This document shows positions 41,236-50,631 of a stretch of 64,000 nucleotides of DNA, piece by piece. The position numbers were made by a program, and so were the translations under genes. Every line of letters starts with the position of its first letter. Positions within the stretch are counted from its first letter, which is position 1. The DNA is from Brachybacterium sp036311905. Lineage in GTDB: Bacteria > Actinomycetota > Actinomycetes > Actinomycetales > Dermabacteraceae. The notes beneath the pieces were generated by a model. The model was not told where the DNA came from and searched no databases. It worked only from the letters and a program-made list of their open reading frames with translations. The stretch is taken from positions 62,001-126,000 of the forward strand of contig NZ_JAZDCH010000004.1 of the NCBI RefSeq assembly GCF_036311905.1. The letters are read 5' to 3'.

Positions 41236-43065
41236 CTAGGTGAGCGCCTCGAGGACTCCCTCGCCGTACTCGGCGAGCTTCTTCGCCCCGACCCCGCTGA
41301 TCGTGCCGAGCTGGTCGACGCTCGTCGGCGCGGTCTCGATGATCCCCACCAGGGTCGCATCGGAGAACACCATGTAGGGCGGGATCTGCCGCTCCCGCGC
41401 GACCTCCGTGCGCCACGCGCGCAGCGCCTCGAAGCGCTCCCGCGCGGCGGGCTCGAGCGCGTCGGCCGCCCGGGAGCCGCCCCCGGAGCGGGCGGACCGG
41501 GACCTCCCGGACCTCGTCGGGGCTCGGTCGACGGCGAGCTCGAGGGTCCGCTCGCCGCGCAGCACCGGGCCGGCCTCCGGGCCGGGGACGAGCACGCCGT
41601 ACTCGCCGACGGACTCGACGATGCCCCCGGCCAGCAGCTGGCGCAGGGCCGAGCGCCACTGCCGCTCGGTCAGCTCGGTGCCGATGCCCCAGACGCTCAG
41701 CTGGTCGTGCCGCGACTGCCGCGAGCGATCAGATTCGCGGCCCAGCAGCACGTCGATGACCTGCCCCGAGCCGAAGCGCTGGTCCCGCTCCCGGTCCAGA
41801 CGGATCAGCGCCGAGAGCAGCTTCTGCGCGGCGACCGTGCCGTCCCAGGTCTCCGGCGGACTGAGGCAGGTGTCGCAGTTCCCGCACCGCTCCTCGGCCT
41901 GCTCCTGCCCGAAGTAGCGCAGCAGGCGGGCGCGACGGCAGGTGACCGTCTCGCACAGCGCGAGCATCGCGTCGAGATGGGCGCGGGCGTTGCGCTTGAA
42001 CTGCTCGCTGCCCTCGCCGTCGTCGATGAAACGGCGCTGGCTGACCACGTCGCCCAGCCCGTACGCCATCCACGCCGTCGACGGCTGCCCGTCGCGGCCC
42101 GCCCGCCCCGTCTCCTGGTAGTAGCCCTCGACGGATTTCGGCAGGTCCAGATGCGCGACGAAGCGGACGTCGGGTTTGTCGATGCCCATGCCGAAGGCGA
42201 TGGTCGCGACCATCACCAGCCCCTCCTCGCGCAGGAACCGCTCCTGGTGCTCGTGCCGGACGGCCGCGTCGAGACCCGCGTGATACGGGAGGGCGGGCAC
42301 TCCCTGGGCGACGAGCCACTGCGCGGTCTGCTCGACGGATCGCCGGGAGAGGCAGTAGACGATGCCCGACTCGCCGGGGTGCTCGGCGCGGACCAGGCGC
42401 AGCAGCTGCTCGCGGGCGCGGTCCTTCGGCTCGATCCGGTACTGGATGTTGGGGCGGTCGAAGCTCGCCACGAAGTGCCGGGCATCCTGCATCGCCAGGC
42501 GTTCGGTGATCTCCCGGTGCGTTGCCTCGGTCGCGGTCGCGGTCAGCGCGATCCGCGGCACCCCGGGAAACGCCTCGGCGAGGACCGACAGCCCCAGGTA
42601 GTCGGGGCGGAAGTCGTGCCCCCACTGGGACACGCAGTGCGCCTCGTCGATCGCGAAGAGGGCCAGCCGCGCCCGTCGCAGCAGGTCCTGGGTGCGGGGG
42701 AGGACCAGCCGCTCCGGCGCCATGTAGAGCAGGTCCAGCTCCCCGCCCAGCAGCTGCTGCTCGACCGCCTGCGCCTCGTGCGGCTCGAGCGTCGAGTTGA
42801 GGAAGGCGGCGCGCAGCCCCACCGCCTCGAGCGCCGCGACCTGGTCCGCCATCAGGGCGATCAGCGGGGAGATGACGACGCCGGTGCCCTCGCGCAGCAG
42901 CGCGGGGATCTGGTAGCACAGCGACTTGCCGCCACCGGTGGGCATCAGCACCACGGCGTCGCCGCCCGAGGCGACCTGCTCGATGATCGCCGCCTGCTCG
43001 CCGCGGAAGGCGTCATAGCCGAAGACGGTGGAGAGGATCGAGAGCGCGTCGGGGCCAGCAGTCAT
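41236..43065 (-). CDS. recQ: ATP-dependent DNA helicase RecQ
   Basis: 3'-5' DNA helicase for repair and fork restart; 609 residues. Motif I MPTGGGKSLCYQIPAL near 43, motif II FAIDEAHCVSQWGHDF (DEAH), motif VI QETGRAGRDGQPS, a zinc-binding RQC segment (CETVTCRRARLLRYFGQEQA, CGNCDTCL) near 375, and a C-terminal HRDC domain (FEALRAWRTEVARERQIPPY, then VFSDATLVGI). Complete and of normal length. Confidence 0.95.
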   Translation of the reverse strand: MTAGPDALSILSTVFGYDAFRGEQAAIIEQVASGGDAVVLMPTGGGKSLCYQIPALLREGTGVVISPLIALMADQVAALEAVGLRAAFLNSTLEPHEAQAVEQQLLGGELDLLYMAPERLVLPRTQDLLRRARLALFAIDEAHCVSQWGHDFRPDYLGLSVLAEAFPGVPRIALTATATEATHREITERLAMQDARHFVASFDRPNIQYRIEPKDRAREQLLRLVRAEHPGESGIVYCLSRRSVEQTAQWLVAQGVPALPYHAGLDAAVRHEHQERFLREEGLVMVATIAFGMGIDKPDVRFVAHLDLPKSVEGYYQETGRAGRDGQPSTAWMAYGLGDVVSQRRFIDDGEGSEQFKRNARAHLDAMLALCETVTCRRARLLRYFGQEQAEERCGNCDTCLSPPETWDGTVAAQKLLSALIRLDRERDQRFGSGQVIDVLLGRESDRSRQSRHDQLSVWGIGTELTERQWRSALRQLLAGGIVESVGEYGVLVPGPEAGPVLRGERTLELAVDRAPTRSGRSRSARSGGGSRAADALEPAARERFEALRAWRTEVARERQIPPYMVFSDATLVGIIETAPTSVDQLGTISGVGAKKLAEYGEGVLEALT

Positions 43066-43101
43066 GCCAGCCAGCCTAAGCGGCGAGCGGCGGGGTCCCG
43101 G

Positions 43102-43491
43102 TCAGTCGCAGTCGTCGCAGACGCCGGTCGCGGGCAGGGCGAGGAAGCAGCTGGGGCAGACGGGGAGCGGACGGTCCGCCTCCGCGGTCGCGTCGCCGCG
43201 GCGCTGGAAGCAGGAGAGCTCCAGGCCGGTCTTCCAGTCGGCCTCGGCGAGCTCCGGGGGAGCGCAGTCCTTGGCGAAGGTGATGTACCCGGGGTACAGG
43301 TGCATCACGGAGCGGCCGGCCGCGTCGAGGGCGGTGACCGAGCCGTTGGAGGCGGTGCGGTAGAACTGCTCCGCTCCGGTGCGGTCGAGGTGCTCCCCGA
43401 TCAGGCGGACGTCGCCGACGGACCAGCGGGAGTTCCAGGAGAGGGCTTCGTCACGGGTCATCCTCTGCCGCCCGGCGGCGAGTTCGTCCAT
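43102..43491 (-). CDS. Conserved hypothetical with C-terminal zinc ribbon
   Basis: 129 residues of unknown function. It ends CPSCFLALPATGVCDDCD, a four-Cys zinc ribbon. The body is compact and polar (RSVMHLYPGYITFAKDCAPP). The start may be ATG 43491 or the later ATG encoding MTRDEALSWNSRW. Lies between recQ and the nir cluster with no obvious link to either. Confidence 0.68.
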   Translation of the reverse strand: MDELAAGRQRMTRDEALSWNSRWSVGDVRLIGEHLDRTGAEQFYRTASNGSVTALDAAGRSVMHLYPGYITFAKDCAPPELAEADWKTGLELSCFQRRGDATAEADRPLPVCPSCFLALPATGVCDDCD

Positions 43492-43688
43492 GGGCTCAGG
43501 GTAGGCCAGGACCTCCGCCAGGAGAAGGGCGACCGACGAGGCCGGGCCATGGGACGCCGGGTCACGGGAAGGTCACGGGACCCCCGCAGACTTCTCATCG
43601 AGGTGACATGCGCGCATGCTGTGGTCCCCGACACCCCGCTCCCCGGGGCCGCCGGGGATCCCGGAACCGCCCTGACACAGGAGCCGCC

Positions 43689-44579
43689 ATGAACGCAGAG
43701 GCCATGATGACCGCGGTCACCCCGACCCAGCTAGTCGATCGACTCACCGCCGCCGGTGCCGCCAAGGTCGGGTACTCGACCGGCACCACCCTGCTGCGGG
43801 CCGTGATGGGCGGGGCGATCCTCGCGCTCGCCGCCGCCTTCGCCGTCACGGTCTCCACCCAGACCGGTCAGCCGCTGCTCGGCGCGCTTCTCTTCCCGGT
43901 CGGATTCATCCTGCTGTACCTCATGGGCTTCGACCTGCTCACCGGGGTGTTCACCCTCGTGCCGCTGGCCTGGATCGCCCGCCGCCCCGGCGTCACCCTC
44001 TCCTCGATGCTGCGCAACTGGGGCCTGGTGTTCCTCGGCAACCTGATCGGTGCCGTGGCCGTCGCGGTCCTCATGGCCATCTACTTCACCTACGGCTTCT
44101 CGAGCGAGCCGAGCGCCGTCGGCCAGGCGATCGGTGAGATCGGCCACGGCCGCACCGTCGGCTATGCCGACCACGGCGCCGCCGGGATGCTCACCCTGTT
44201 CGTCCGCGGGGTGCTGTGCAACTGGATGGTCTCCACCGGCGTCGTCGCAGCCTTCCTGACCGACAACCTGCTGGGCAAGATCGTCGCCATGTGGATGCCC
44301 GTGATGCTCTTCTTCTACATGGGCTTCGAGCACTCGATCGTGAACATGTTCCTGTTCCCCTCGGGCCTGCTGCTCGGCGCGGACTTCACCCTCATGGACT
44401 ACCTGATCTGGAACGAGATCCCGACCGTGGTCGGCAACCTCGTCGGAGGCCTGACCTTCGTGGGACTGCCGCTGTACTTCGCCCACCGCGCCCGCAAGGA
44501 CGTCTCGGCCCCCACGCCGGAGGCCCCACGCGCCGGCGCGATCCCCACTCCGGCGCTCGCCGCGGGGACCACCCGATGA
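43689..44579 (+). CDS. Formate/nitrite channel (FNT family)
   Basis: Pentameric anion channel subunit of 296 residues with six TM segments and FNT signatures: LLYLMGFDLLTGVFTLVPL (near 75), NWGLVFLGNLIGAVAVAVLM, LCNWMVSTGVVAAFLTDNLL and the filter region GFEHSIVNMFLFPSGLLLGA with the conserved central His. Its stop overlaps the nirB start (ATGA), so nitrite (NirC-like role) is the likely cargo. ATG 43689 follows AGGAGCC. Confidence 0.93.
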   Translation: MNAEAMMTAVTPTQLVDRLTAAGAAKVGYSTGTTLLRAVMGGAILALAAAFAVTVSTQTGQPLLGALLFPVGFILLYLMGFDLLTGVFTLVPLAWIARRPGVTLSSMLRNWGLVFLGNLIGAVAVAVLMAIYFTYGFSSEPSAVGQAIGEIGHGRTVGYADHGAAGMLTLFVRGVLCNWMVSTGVVAAFLTDNLLGKIVAMWMPVMLFFYMGFEHSIVNMFLFPSGLLLGADFTLMDYLIWNEIPTVVGNLVGGLTFVGLPLYFAHRARKDVSAPTPEAPRAGAIPTPALAAGTTR

Positions 44580-47134
44580 GCCGCCGCATCGTCGTCGTGG
44601 GCGCCGGCATGGTCGCCCACCGCTTCGCCGAGAGCCTGCTTTCCCGCACCGCGGAGCCGCTCTCCCTCACCCTCCTGGGCGACGAGGGCCGCGCACCCTA
44701 CGACCGAGTGGGGCTGACCTCCTACTTCCACGGCGCCGACGCGGAGGCCCTCACCCTCGACCGCGCGCCGCTCGAGGACCCCCGCGTCACGGTGGTCCCG
44801 GGCGACCGGGCGGTCGCGATCGACCGGGACACCCGCAGCGTCCGCACCGCCTCCGGCGCGGAGCATCCCTACGACGAGCTCGTCCTCGCCACCGGCTCCT
44901 CCGCCTCCCGCCCGCCGATCGAGGGCGCCGAGGGCCCTGGCCGGTTCGTCTACCGCACCCTCGACGACGTCGAGGCGCTGCGGGCGGAGGTGGAGCAGCT
45001 CGCCGCCCGTCTCGACCGGCCCGTCCGGGGCGCCGTGATCGGCGGCGGCCTGCTCGGCCTCGAGGCCGCGGGCGCCCTGCAGCAGCTCGGCGCCGAGGCC
45101 ACCGTCCTCCAGTCCGGGGACCGCCTGATGTCCGCCCAGCTGGACCTCCCTGCGGGCACCGCCCTGCAGCGGCTGATCGAGAAGCGCGGCCTCGCCGTCC
45201 TCACCTCCGCCCGCACCCGCCACATCCGCACCGGGGTCGGGGACGAGGTGCTCGGGCTCGAGCTCGAAGACGGCCGCGGCGTGGACTGCGATCTCGTCGT
45301 CCACACCGTCGGCGTCCGCCCCCGTGACGAGCTCGGCCGCGCGGCGGGACTCGCCGTCGGCCCCCGCGGCGGCGTCGCGATCGACGCGGGCTGCCGCACG
45401 AGCGACCCCGCGATCCTCGCGATCGGCGAGGTCGCCGCCTTCGGCGGGCAGTGCGTGGGCCTCGTCGCCCCCGGCTACGCCATGGCCGAGGTCGCCGTGG
45501 ACCGGCTCCTCGGCGGGAGCGCCTGCTTCGAGGGCTTCGACCTCTCCGCCAAGCTCAAGCTGTCCGGAGTCGAGGTGGCGAGCTTCGGCGACGCCTTCGC
45601 GACCGCCCCCGGAGCCCTCGACGTCGTCTACGCCGATCCGGTGCGCGGCGTCCACACCAAGCTCGTCCTCTCCGACGACGCGCGCACCCTCCTCGGCGGC
45701 ATGCTCGTCGGCGACGCCTCGGCCTACGGGGCGCTGCGTCCCCTCGTCGGCGGCCCCCTCGGCGCGGATCCCGCGGCGTACCTGCTGCCCGAGGGGGCCG
45801 GGGCCGCGCCGCGCGCCGAGCTGCCCGACGAGGCGGTGGTCTGCTCCTGCGCCGGGGTCACCGCCGGCACCGTCCGCCACGCCGTGCGCGAGGGCGGCTG
45901 CACCGACGCGGCGGCGGTCACCGCCTGCACCCGCGCCGGCGCCACCTGCGGCTCCTGCGTGGTGATGGTCAAGGGCCTGGTCTCCGCCGAGCTCACCAAA
46001 ATGGGGCACACCGTCTCGAACGCCCTCTGCGAGCACTTCGACATGTCCCGCCGCCAGCTCTTCGACGCGGTGCGCGTCGCCGAGCTCACCACCTTCTCCG
46101 GGGTGCTCGAGCGCTTCGGCACCGGCCGCGGCTGCGACGTGTGCAAGCCCGTGGTCGCGAGCATCCTCGCCGTGCTCGTGCGCAATCACGTCCTCGACGG
46201 GGAGAACGCCTCCCTGCAGGACACCAACGACCACGTCATGGCGAACATGCAGAAGGACGGCACCTACTCGGTCGTGCCGCGCATGCCCGCCGGCGAGGTG
46301 ACCCCCGCGGGGCTGGTGGCCGTGGGCCGCATCGCCGAGGACTTCGGGCTGTACACCAAGATCACCGGCGCCCAGAGGATCGACATGTTCGGCGCCCGCC
46401 TCGAGCAGCTGCCCGAGATCTGGAGCCGTCTGATCGACGCCGGCTTCGAGTCCGGTCAGGCCTACGGGAAGGCGCTGCGCGCCGTGAAGTCCTGTGTGGG
46501 CTCGACCTGGTGCCGTTACGGGGTCCTCGACTCGGTGGGCATGGCGGTCCAGCTGGAGCTGCGCTACCGCGGGCTGCGCTCCCCGCACAAGCTCAAGGTG
46601 GGGGTCTCCGGCTGCGCCCGCGAGTGCGCGGAGGCGCGGGGGAAGGACGTCGGCGTCATCGCGACGGCCCAGGGCTGGAACATGTACGTCGGCGGGAACG
46701 GCGGGGCGACCCCGCGCCACGCCGACCTGCTCGCCGAGGGCCTGGACGACGAGGCCCTCATCCGGGCCATCGACCGGTTCTTCATGTACTACATCCGCAC
46801 CGCGGACAAGCTGCAGCGCACCGCCCCCTGGGTGATGGAGCTGGAGGGCGGCATCGACGGGCTGCGGGAGGTGATCCTCGAGGACTCCCTGGGGATCTGT
46901 GCGGACCTCGACGCGGCCATGGCGGCGCATGTCGAGGACTATCGCGACGAATGGGCCGCGACCCTCGCCGACCCCGCGAAGCTGCGGCGCTTCCGCTCCT
47001 TCGTCAACGCCCCGAGCACCCCCGACCCCTCGCTCGCCTACGTCCCCGAGCGCGGGCAGCGGCGGCCCGCGAGCCCCGAGGAGCGCCGCGAGGGCCATGT
47101 CCTGATCGCCGGAACCACCCTGGAGGTGCGCTGA
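44576..47134 (+). CDS. nirB: Assimilatory nitrite reductase [NAD(P)H], large subunit
   Basis: Six-electron reduction of nitrite to ammonium. 852 residues: FAD/NAD(P) oxidoreductase domain (IVVVGAGMVAHRFAE at 4, VIGGGLLGLEAAGALQQLG near 155), a BFD-like [2Fe-2S] domain near 421 (VCSCAGVTAGTVRHAV, TRAGATCGSCVVM), a second Cys pair RGCDVCKP, and the sirohaem/[4Fe-4S] half-domains with SCVGSTWCRYG near 638 and GVSGCARECAEARGKD near 675. All cluster Cys are present. Needs sirohaem, for which no synthase is in view except upstream hemD. Coupled to the FNT gene and to nirD. Confidence 0.95.
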   Translation: MSRRIVVVGAGMVAHRFAESLLSRTAEPLSLTLLGDEGRAPYDRVGLTSYFHGADAEALTLDRAPLEDPRVTVVPGDRAVAIDRDTRSVRTASGAEHPYDELVLATGSSASRPPIEGAEGPGRFVYRTLDDVEALRAEVEQLAARLDRPVRGAVIGGGLLGLEAAGALQQLGAEATVLQSGDRLMSAQLDLPAGTALQRLIEKRGLAVLTSARTRHIRTGVGDEVLGLELEDGRGVDCDLVVHTVGVRPRDELGRAAGLAVGPRGGVAIDAGCRTSDPAILAIGEVAAFGGQCVGLVAPGYAMAEVAVDRLLGGSACFEGFDLSAKLKLSGVEVASFGDAFATAPGALDVVYADPVRGVHTKLVLSDDARTLLGGMLVGDASAYGALRPLVGGPLGADPAAYLLPEGAGAAPRAELPDEAVVCSCAGVTAGTVRHAVREGGCTDAAAVTACTRAGATCGSCVVMVKGLVSAELTKMGHTVSNALCEHFDMSRRQLFDAVRVAELTTFSGVLERFGTGRGCDVCKPVVASILAVLVRNHVLDGENASLQDTNDHVMANMQKDGTYSVVPRMPAGEVTPAGLVAVGRIAEDFGLYTKITGAQRIDMFGARLEQLPEIWSRLIDAGFESGQAYGKALRAVKSCVGSTWCRYGVLDSVGMAVQLELRYRGLRSPHKLKVGVSGCARECAEARGKDVGVIATAQGWNMYVGGNGGATPRHADLLAEGLDDEALIRAIDRFFMYYIRTADKLQRTAPWVMELEGGIDGLREVILEDSLGICADLDAAMAAHVEDYRDEWAATLADPAKLRRFRSFVNAPSTPDPSLAYVPERGQRRPASPEERREGHVLIAGTTLEVR

Positions 47135-47556
47135 TGACCGCCCCGCAGACCGACACCGCGCCCGCGTCCTCGACCGACCGCACCGCGACGACCGCGGAGC
47201 CCCTCGCCTCCGCCGCGCGCTGGCTGCGGGTCTGCACGCTCGCGGACCTCGACGTCGAACGCGGCAGCGCGGTGCTCCTCGGCGAGGACCAGTTGGCCCT
47301 CTTCCGTCTCGCCGACGGCACGATCGTCGCGACCGACAACCGCGATCCCTACTCTGGGGCGCAGGTCATGTCCCGCGGGATCGTCGGCTCCCGGGGCGAG
47401 GTGCCGACCGTCGCCTCGCCCATGTTCAAGCAGGTGTTCGACCTCCGCACCGGCCACTGCCTGGACACCAAGGGCAAGGAGCCGGCCTCGCTGCACCTCT
47501 GGCCGCTCCTGGTGCGTGGCCATGAGGTGTACGTGCTGCACGGCGGGACGTGGTGA
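47134..47556 (+). CDS. nirD: Nitrite reductase small subunit
   Basis: Rieske-fold small subunit of 140 residues, starting at an ATG overlapping the nirB stop, with GGAGGTG upstream. After a polar lead it reads WLRVCTLADLDVERGSAVLL, QLALFRLADGTIVATDNRDP and SPMFKQVFDLRTGHCLDTKG, typical of NirD. As usual for NirD the Rieske Cys/His ligands are not conserved, so it is not expected to hold a cluster. Confidence 0.94.
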   Translation: MTAPQTDTAPASSTDRTATTAEPLASAARWLRVCTLADLDVERGSAVLLGEDQLALFRLADGTIVATDNRDPYSGAQVMSRGIVGSRGEVPTVASPMFKQVFDLRTGHCLDTKGKEPASLHLWPLLVRGHEVYVLHGGTW

Positions 47557-47575
47557 GCGGGGGAGCCCTTCCAGC

Positions 47576-49483
47576 TCACCCCCGCGGCGCGACCGGCAGC
47601 CACACCCGCATCGGCCCGATCTCCCGGTTCGCCCACGCGTAGTAGGGGATCGCGCGCCAGGCGTGCGGAGTCGGAGCGGCCGACGGGGCATCCCAGGGCA
47701 GATAAGAGACGCCGTCCTCAGGCGCGGCCGCGACCGCGCCCGGGAGATCGAGGGCGACCACCCCGTCCAGGTCCTCGAGCACCTGCTCGGCGACCGGTGC
47801 GGCGGGATCCACGAGCGCGTCGTCGACCCGCTCGGTGCCCTGCTGATCGGCCTGCTCGAGGGCGTAGACCAGGGGCCCGCGCTCGAGGGCCACCGCTCCA
47901 CGGGAGGCGTCCGCACGATGCGGGGCGCGCACGAAGCGCGCGGTCATCGGCAGGTCCAGCACGATCTCCTCGCCCCGGACGAAGACCCGCTGCAGGGGGA
48001 GCGTCCCCGGCCGGGCCTCGCGCTCGCCCTCGGCCGTGGTGACCGTGGCGCCCTCCGCCCACGCGGGCACCCGCACCGAGAGGGTGCGCGGCTCCTCCGG
48101 CGCCGCGAGCACCAGGATCCGCACGCGCCCGCGATGCGGGTACTCGGTATCGACCGCGATCTCGAGTGCGCCGCCGGACCAGCTGCCGCTCGCGTACTGG
48201 TGCAGCTGCAGCCCGGCCTCGTCGGCGGTCGCCACGTACTGGTCGAGGGAGGAGAGCGTGCGCATCACGTTCGGCGGGCAGCAGGCGCAGTCGAACCAGC
48301 CGCGGCGGCCGTGGACGATGGACCGGCCCTCGTCGGCGATCGCCCCGTCGCGCAGCTGCAGCGAGTTGACGTAGAAGAACTCGGTGCCGGCCAGGGACAC
48401 GCCCGGCAGCACGGCGTTGAACAGGAGGCGCTCGATCGCGTCGGCGTAGGCGGGATCGCCGGTGGCCAGCAGCAGGCGCCAGGCCCACTGCACGGCAGCG
48501 ATCCCCGCGCAGGTCTCCGCGTAGCCGCGGTCGGTGGACAGCTCGAAGGGATCGCCGAAGGCCTCCCAGTCCCAGCGCGAGCCCATGCCGCCGGTCACGT
48601 ACGCCTTGGTGTGCAGGGCGGTGGTGAACAGGGACCGCAGGTGCTCGAGGAGGTCCGTGTCCGAGTCCTCGATCGCGAGGTCCGTGGCGCCCGCGGCGAG
48701 ATAGAGGGCGCGCACCGCATGCCCCTCGACCGTCTCCGTCTCCCGCACCGGCACCCGGTCCGAGAAGTAGCCCGGATTCGAGATCGCGTTCGCGTTGCGG
48801 CCGCGGGCATCGGTCAGGTGTCGGGCGAGATCGAGCGCGTCGCGGCGGCCGGTGAGCCGGAACAGCTCCACGAGCGCCATCTCGATCTCCGGGTGCCCGG
48901 GCACGCCCTGGTGCGCTCCCGGGGCGAAGACCTCGCCGAGATGGTCGAGGATCCGAAGCGAGACCTCGAGCAGGGAGTCCTCGCCCGCGGAGCGGGACAC
49001 CGCGACCGCCGCCTGGAACAGATGCCCGTAGCAGTACAGCTCGTGGTTCCAGGCGAGGTTCGAATAGCGCTCCTCGCGGGAGTGGCGCAGCTGGTGCACG
49101 GCGTTGAGGTAGCCGTCCTCCTGCTGGGCGGCGGCGACCACCGCGATCACGTCCTGGAGCAGTCCGCGCAGCTCGGCGTCCTCGCCGCGGCCGAGCTCGT
49201 AACCGACCGCCTCGAGCCACTTGTAGGCATCGGAGTCCTGGAAGATCATGCCGCGCGCCTCGCCGGTCGCCGCGCCCGCCGCGATCCGGAAGTTGTCGAG
49301 CGTCCCGGACTCCTCGAGCTGGCGGTGACCCGCCCGCAGCGCGTCGTGGCGGTTGCGGTCCTGGCGCAGCGCCCAGAAGCCGCCGGTGATGCGACCGGCG
49401 CCCGGAGCGAGGGGACGCAGGGCGGTGGCCGCAACGGGGGCGACGGGCGGGGCGAGGGCGACGGCGGTGTCCTGCGGGGTCAT
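47576..49483 (-). CDS. GH127-family beta-L-arabinofuranosidase-like hydrolase
   Basis: Cytoplasmic glycoside hydrolase (DUF1680/GH127) of 635 residues without signal peptide. Motifs: GFWALRQDRNRHDALRAGHR, FQDSDAYKWLEAVGYELG, HQGVPGHPEIEMALVELFRL, YVTGGMGSRWDWEAFGDPFE, and DCACCPPNVMRTLSSLDQYV with the CCPPN catalytic-Cys motif of the family. It likely releases L-arabinofuranose from short oligosaccharides; specificity is inferred. Divergent from the LacI gene, with a palindrome between. AAGGAG precedes ATG 49483. Confidence 0.9.
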   Translation of the reverse strand: MTPQDTAVALAPPVAPVAATALRPLAPGAGRITGGFWALRQDRNRHDALRAGHRQLEESGTLDNFRIAAGAATGEARGMIFQDSDAYKWLEAVGYELGRGEDAELRGLLQDVIAVVAAAQQEDGYLNAVHQLRHSREERYSNLAWNHELYCYGHLFQAAVAVSRSAGEDSLLEVSLRILDHLGEVFAPGAHQGVPGHPEIEMALVELFRLTGRRDALDLARHLTDARGRNANAISNPGYFSDRVPVRETETVEGHAVRALYLAAGATDLAIEDSDTDLLEHLRSLFTTALHTKAYVTGGMGSRWDWEAFGDPFELSTDRGYAETCAGIAAVQWAWRLLLATGDPAYADAIERLLFNAVLPGVSLAGTEFFYVNSLQLRDGAIADEGRSIVHGRRGWFDCACCPPNVMRTLSSLDQYVATADEAGLQLHQYASGSWSGGALEIAVDTEYPHRGRVRILVLAAPEEPRTLSVRVPAWAEGATVTTAEGEREARPGTLPLQRVFVRGEEIVLDLPMTARFVRAPHRADASRGAVALERGPLVYALEQADQQGTERVDDALVDPAAPVAEQVLEDLDGVVALDLPGAVAAAPEDGVSYLPWDAPSAAPTPHAWRAIPYYAWANREIGPMRVWLPVAPRG

Positions 49484-49521
49484 GAGCTCTCCTTCGAGGC
49501 GGACGGTCGGCGGCAGACGGA

Positions 49522-49533
49522 GCAAACGTTTGC
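49522..49533. promoter_or_regulatory. LacI-type operator palindrome
   Basis: GCAAACGTTTGC is a perfect 12-bp palindrome with the central CG and flanks characteristic of LacI/CcpA-type operators. It lies in the 113-bp gap between the divergent GH127 and LacI genes, 39 bp before the former and 64 bp before the latter. Confidence 0.78.
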
Positions 49534-49596
49534 CGTGCGGCGGCCAGTATTCTCCGTGGGACGCGCGGCCGCAAGAGTCTCGCGTAGAGTCACCCC

Positions 49597-50598
49597 ATGT
49601 CATCGACGCGCCCCACCTCCCAGGCCGTGCGGATCGCCGACGTCGCCCGCGCCGCCGGAGTTTCCGTGGGAACCGTCTCGAAGGCCCTCAACGGCACCGG
49701 CAGCCTGCGCGAGGAGACCCGGCGTCACGTGCAGGAGACCGCCCGCCGCCTCGGCTTCGTCGCCGATGCGCGCGCCCGCGGCCTTGTCTCCGGGCGCACT
49801 TACACCGTCGGGTTCGTGACCACCGACAGCTTCGGCCGCTTCCTGCTGCCGATCCTCCGCGGGGCCGAGGACGCCCTCGCTGTCGGCCAGATGGCCGTGA
49901 TCCTCGCCGACACCCGAGACGATCCCGCCCGGGAGCAGCACCTGCTGCGCTCGCTGCGGGCCCGCCACGTCGACGGCCTGCTGGTCACCGGTCGCAGCAC
50001 CGACCCCCGCGAGCCGCTCACCGTGGACATGCCCGTCGTCCATGCCTTCTCTCCGTCCACGGACCCCGCGGGCTACGCCGTGCTCAGCGACGAGGAGGAG
50101 GCGGCCGTGCTCGCCGTGCGCCATCTGCTCTCCCTCGGCCGGGAGCGGATCCTGCACCTCACCGGACCGGCCCGCCACCGCTCGGCCCAGCTGCGGGCGC
50201 GGGCGGTCGAGCGGGCCGCGGGGGAGCGCCTCACCGGAGCCGTGCAGCACGGCGAGTGGAGCGAGGAGTGGGGGAGGCGCGCGATCGACCTCGCCCTCGC
50301 CTCCGGCACCGCGTTCAACGCGGTCTGCGCAGGCTCCGACCAGATCGCCCGCGGCGCGGTGGACCGGCTTCGGGAGCTCGACCACGACGTGCCCGGCGAG
50401 GTCGCGGTCACTGGCATCGACGACTGGGACGTCATCGCCCTCGCCGCGCGGCCACAGCTGACCTCCGTCGACCTCTGCCTCGGCGAGATCGGCCGGCGCG
50501 CTGGGCAGATGCTGCTCGACCTCATCGAGGGTCGGGAGGTCGCCGAACCCCGCGTCGTCGTCGCCCCGCGCCTGCAGGTCCGCGGCTCGACGGTCTGA
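49597..50598 (+). CDS. LacI-family transcriptional regulator
   Basis: 333-residue repressor: N-terminal HTH VRIADVARAAGVSVGTVSKA with the hinge region near 50-60, then a periplasmic-binding-fold sugar domain (YTVGFVTTDSFGRFLLPILR; AVTGIDDWDVIALAARPQLT). It is divergent from the GH127 gene and probably represses it and itself through the palindrome at 49522-49533. Effector presumably an arabinose-containing sugar (inference). Confidence 0.93.
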   Translation: MSSTRPTSQAVRIADVARAAGVSVGTVSKALNGTGSLREETRRHVQETARRLGFVADARARGLVSGRTYTVGFVTTDSFGRFLLPILRGAEDALAVGQMAVILADTRDDPAREQHLLRSLRARHVDGLLVTGRSTDPREPLTVDMPVVHAFSPSTDPAGYAVLSDEEEAAVLAVRHLLSLGRERILHLTGPARHRSAQLRARAVERAAGERLTGAVQHGEWSEEWGRRAIDLALASGTAFNAVCAGSDQIARGAVDRLRELDHDVPGEVAVTGIDDWDVIALAARPQLTSVDLCLGEIGRRAGQMLLDLIEGREVAEPRVVVAPRLQVRGSTV

Positions 50599-50631
50599 GC
50601 GCACCCTGGAGCACGAGCGCCAGCGGCCCGC

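Noticed and set aside
44399..47098. 899-codon open frame antisense to nirB
   Set aside because: Same GC shadow effect; the plus strand carries an unmistakable NirB with all cluster cysteines.
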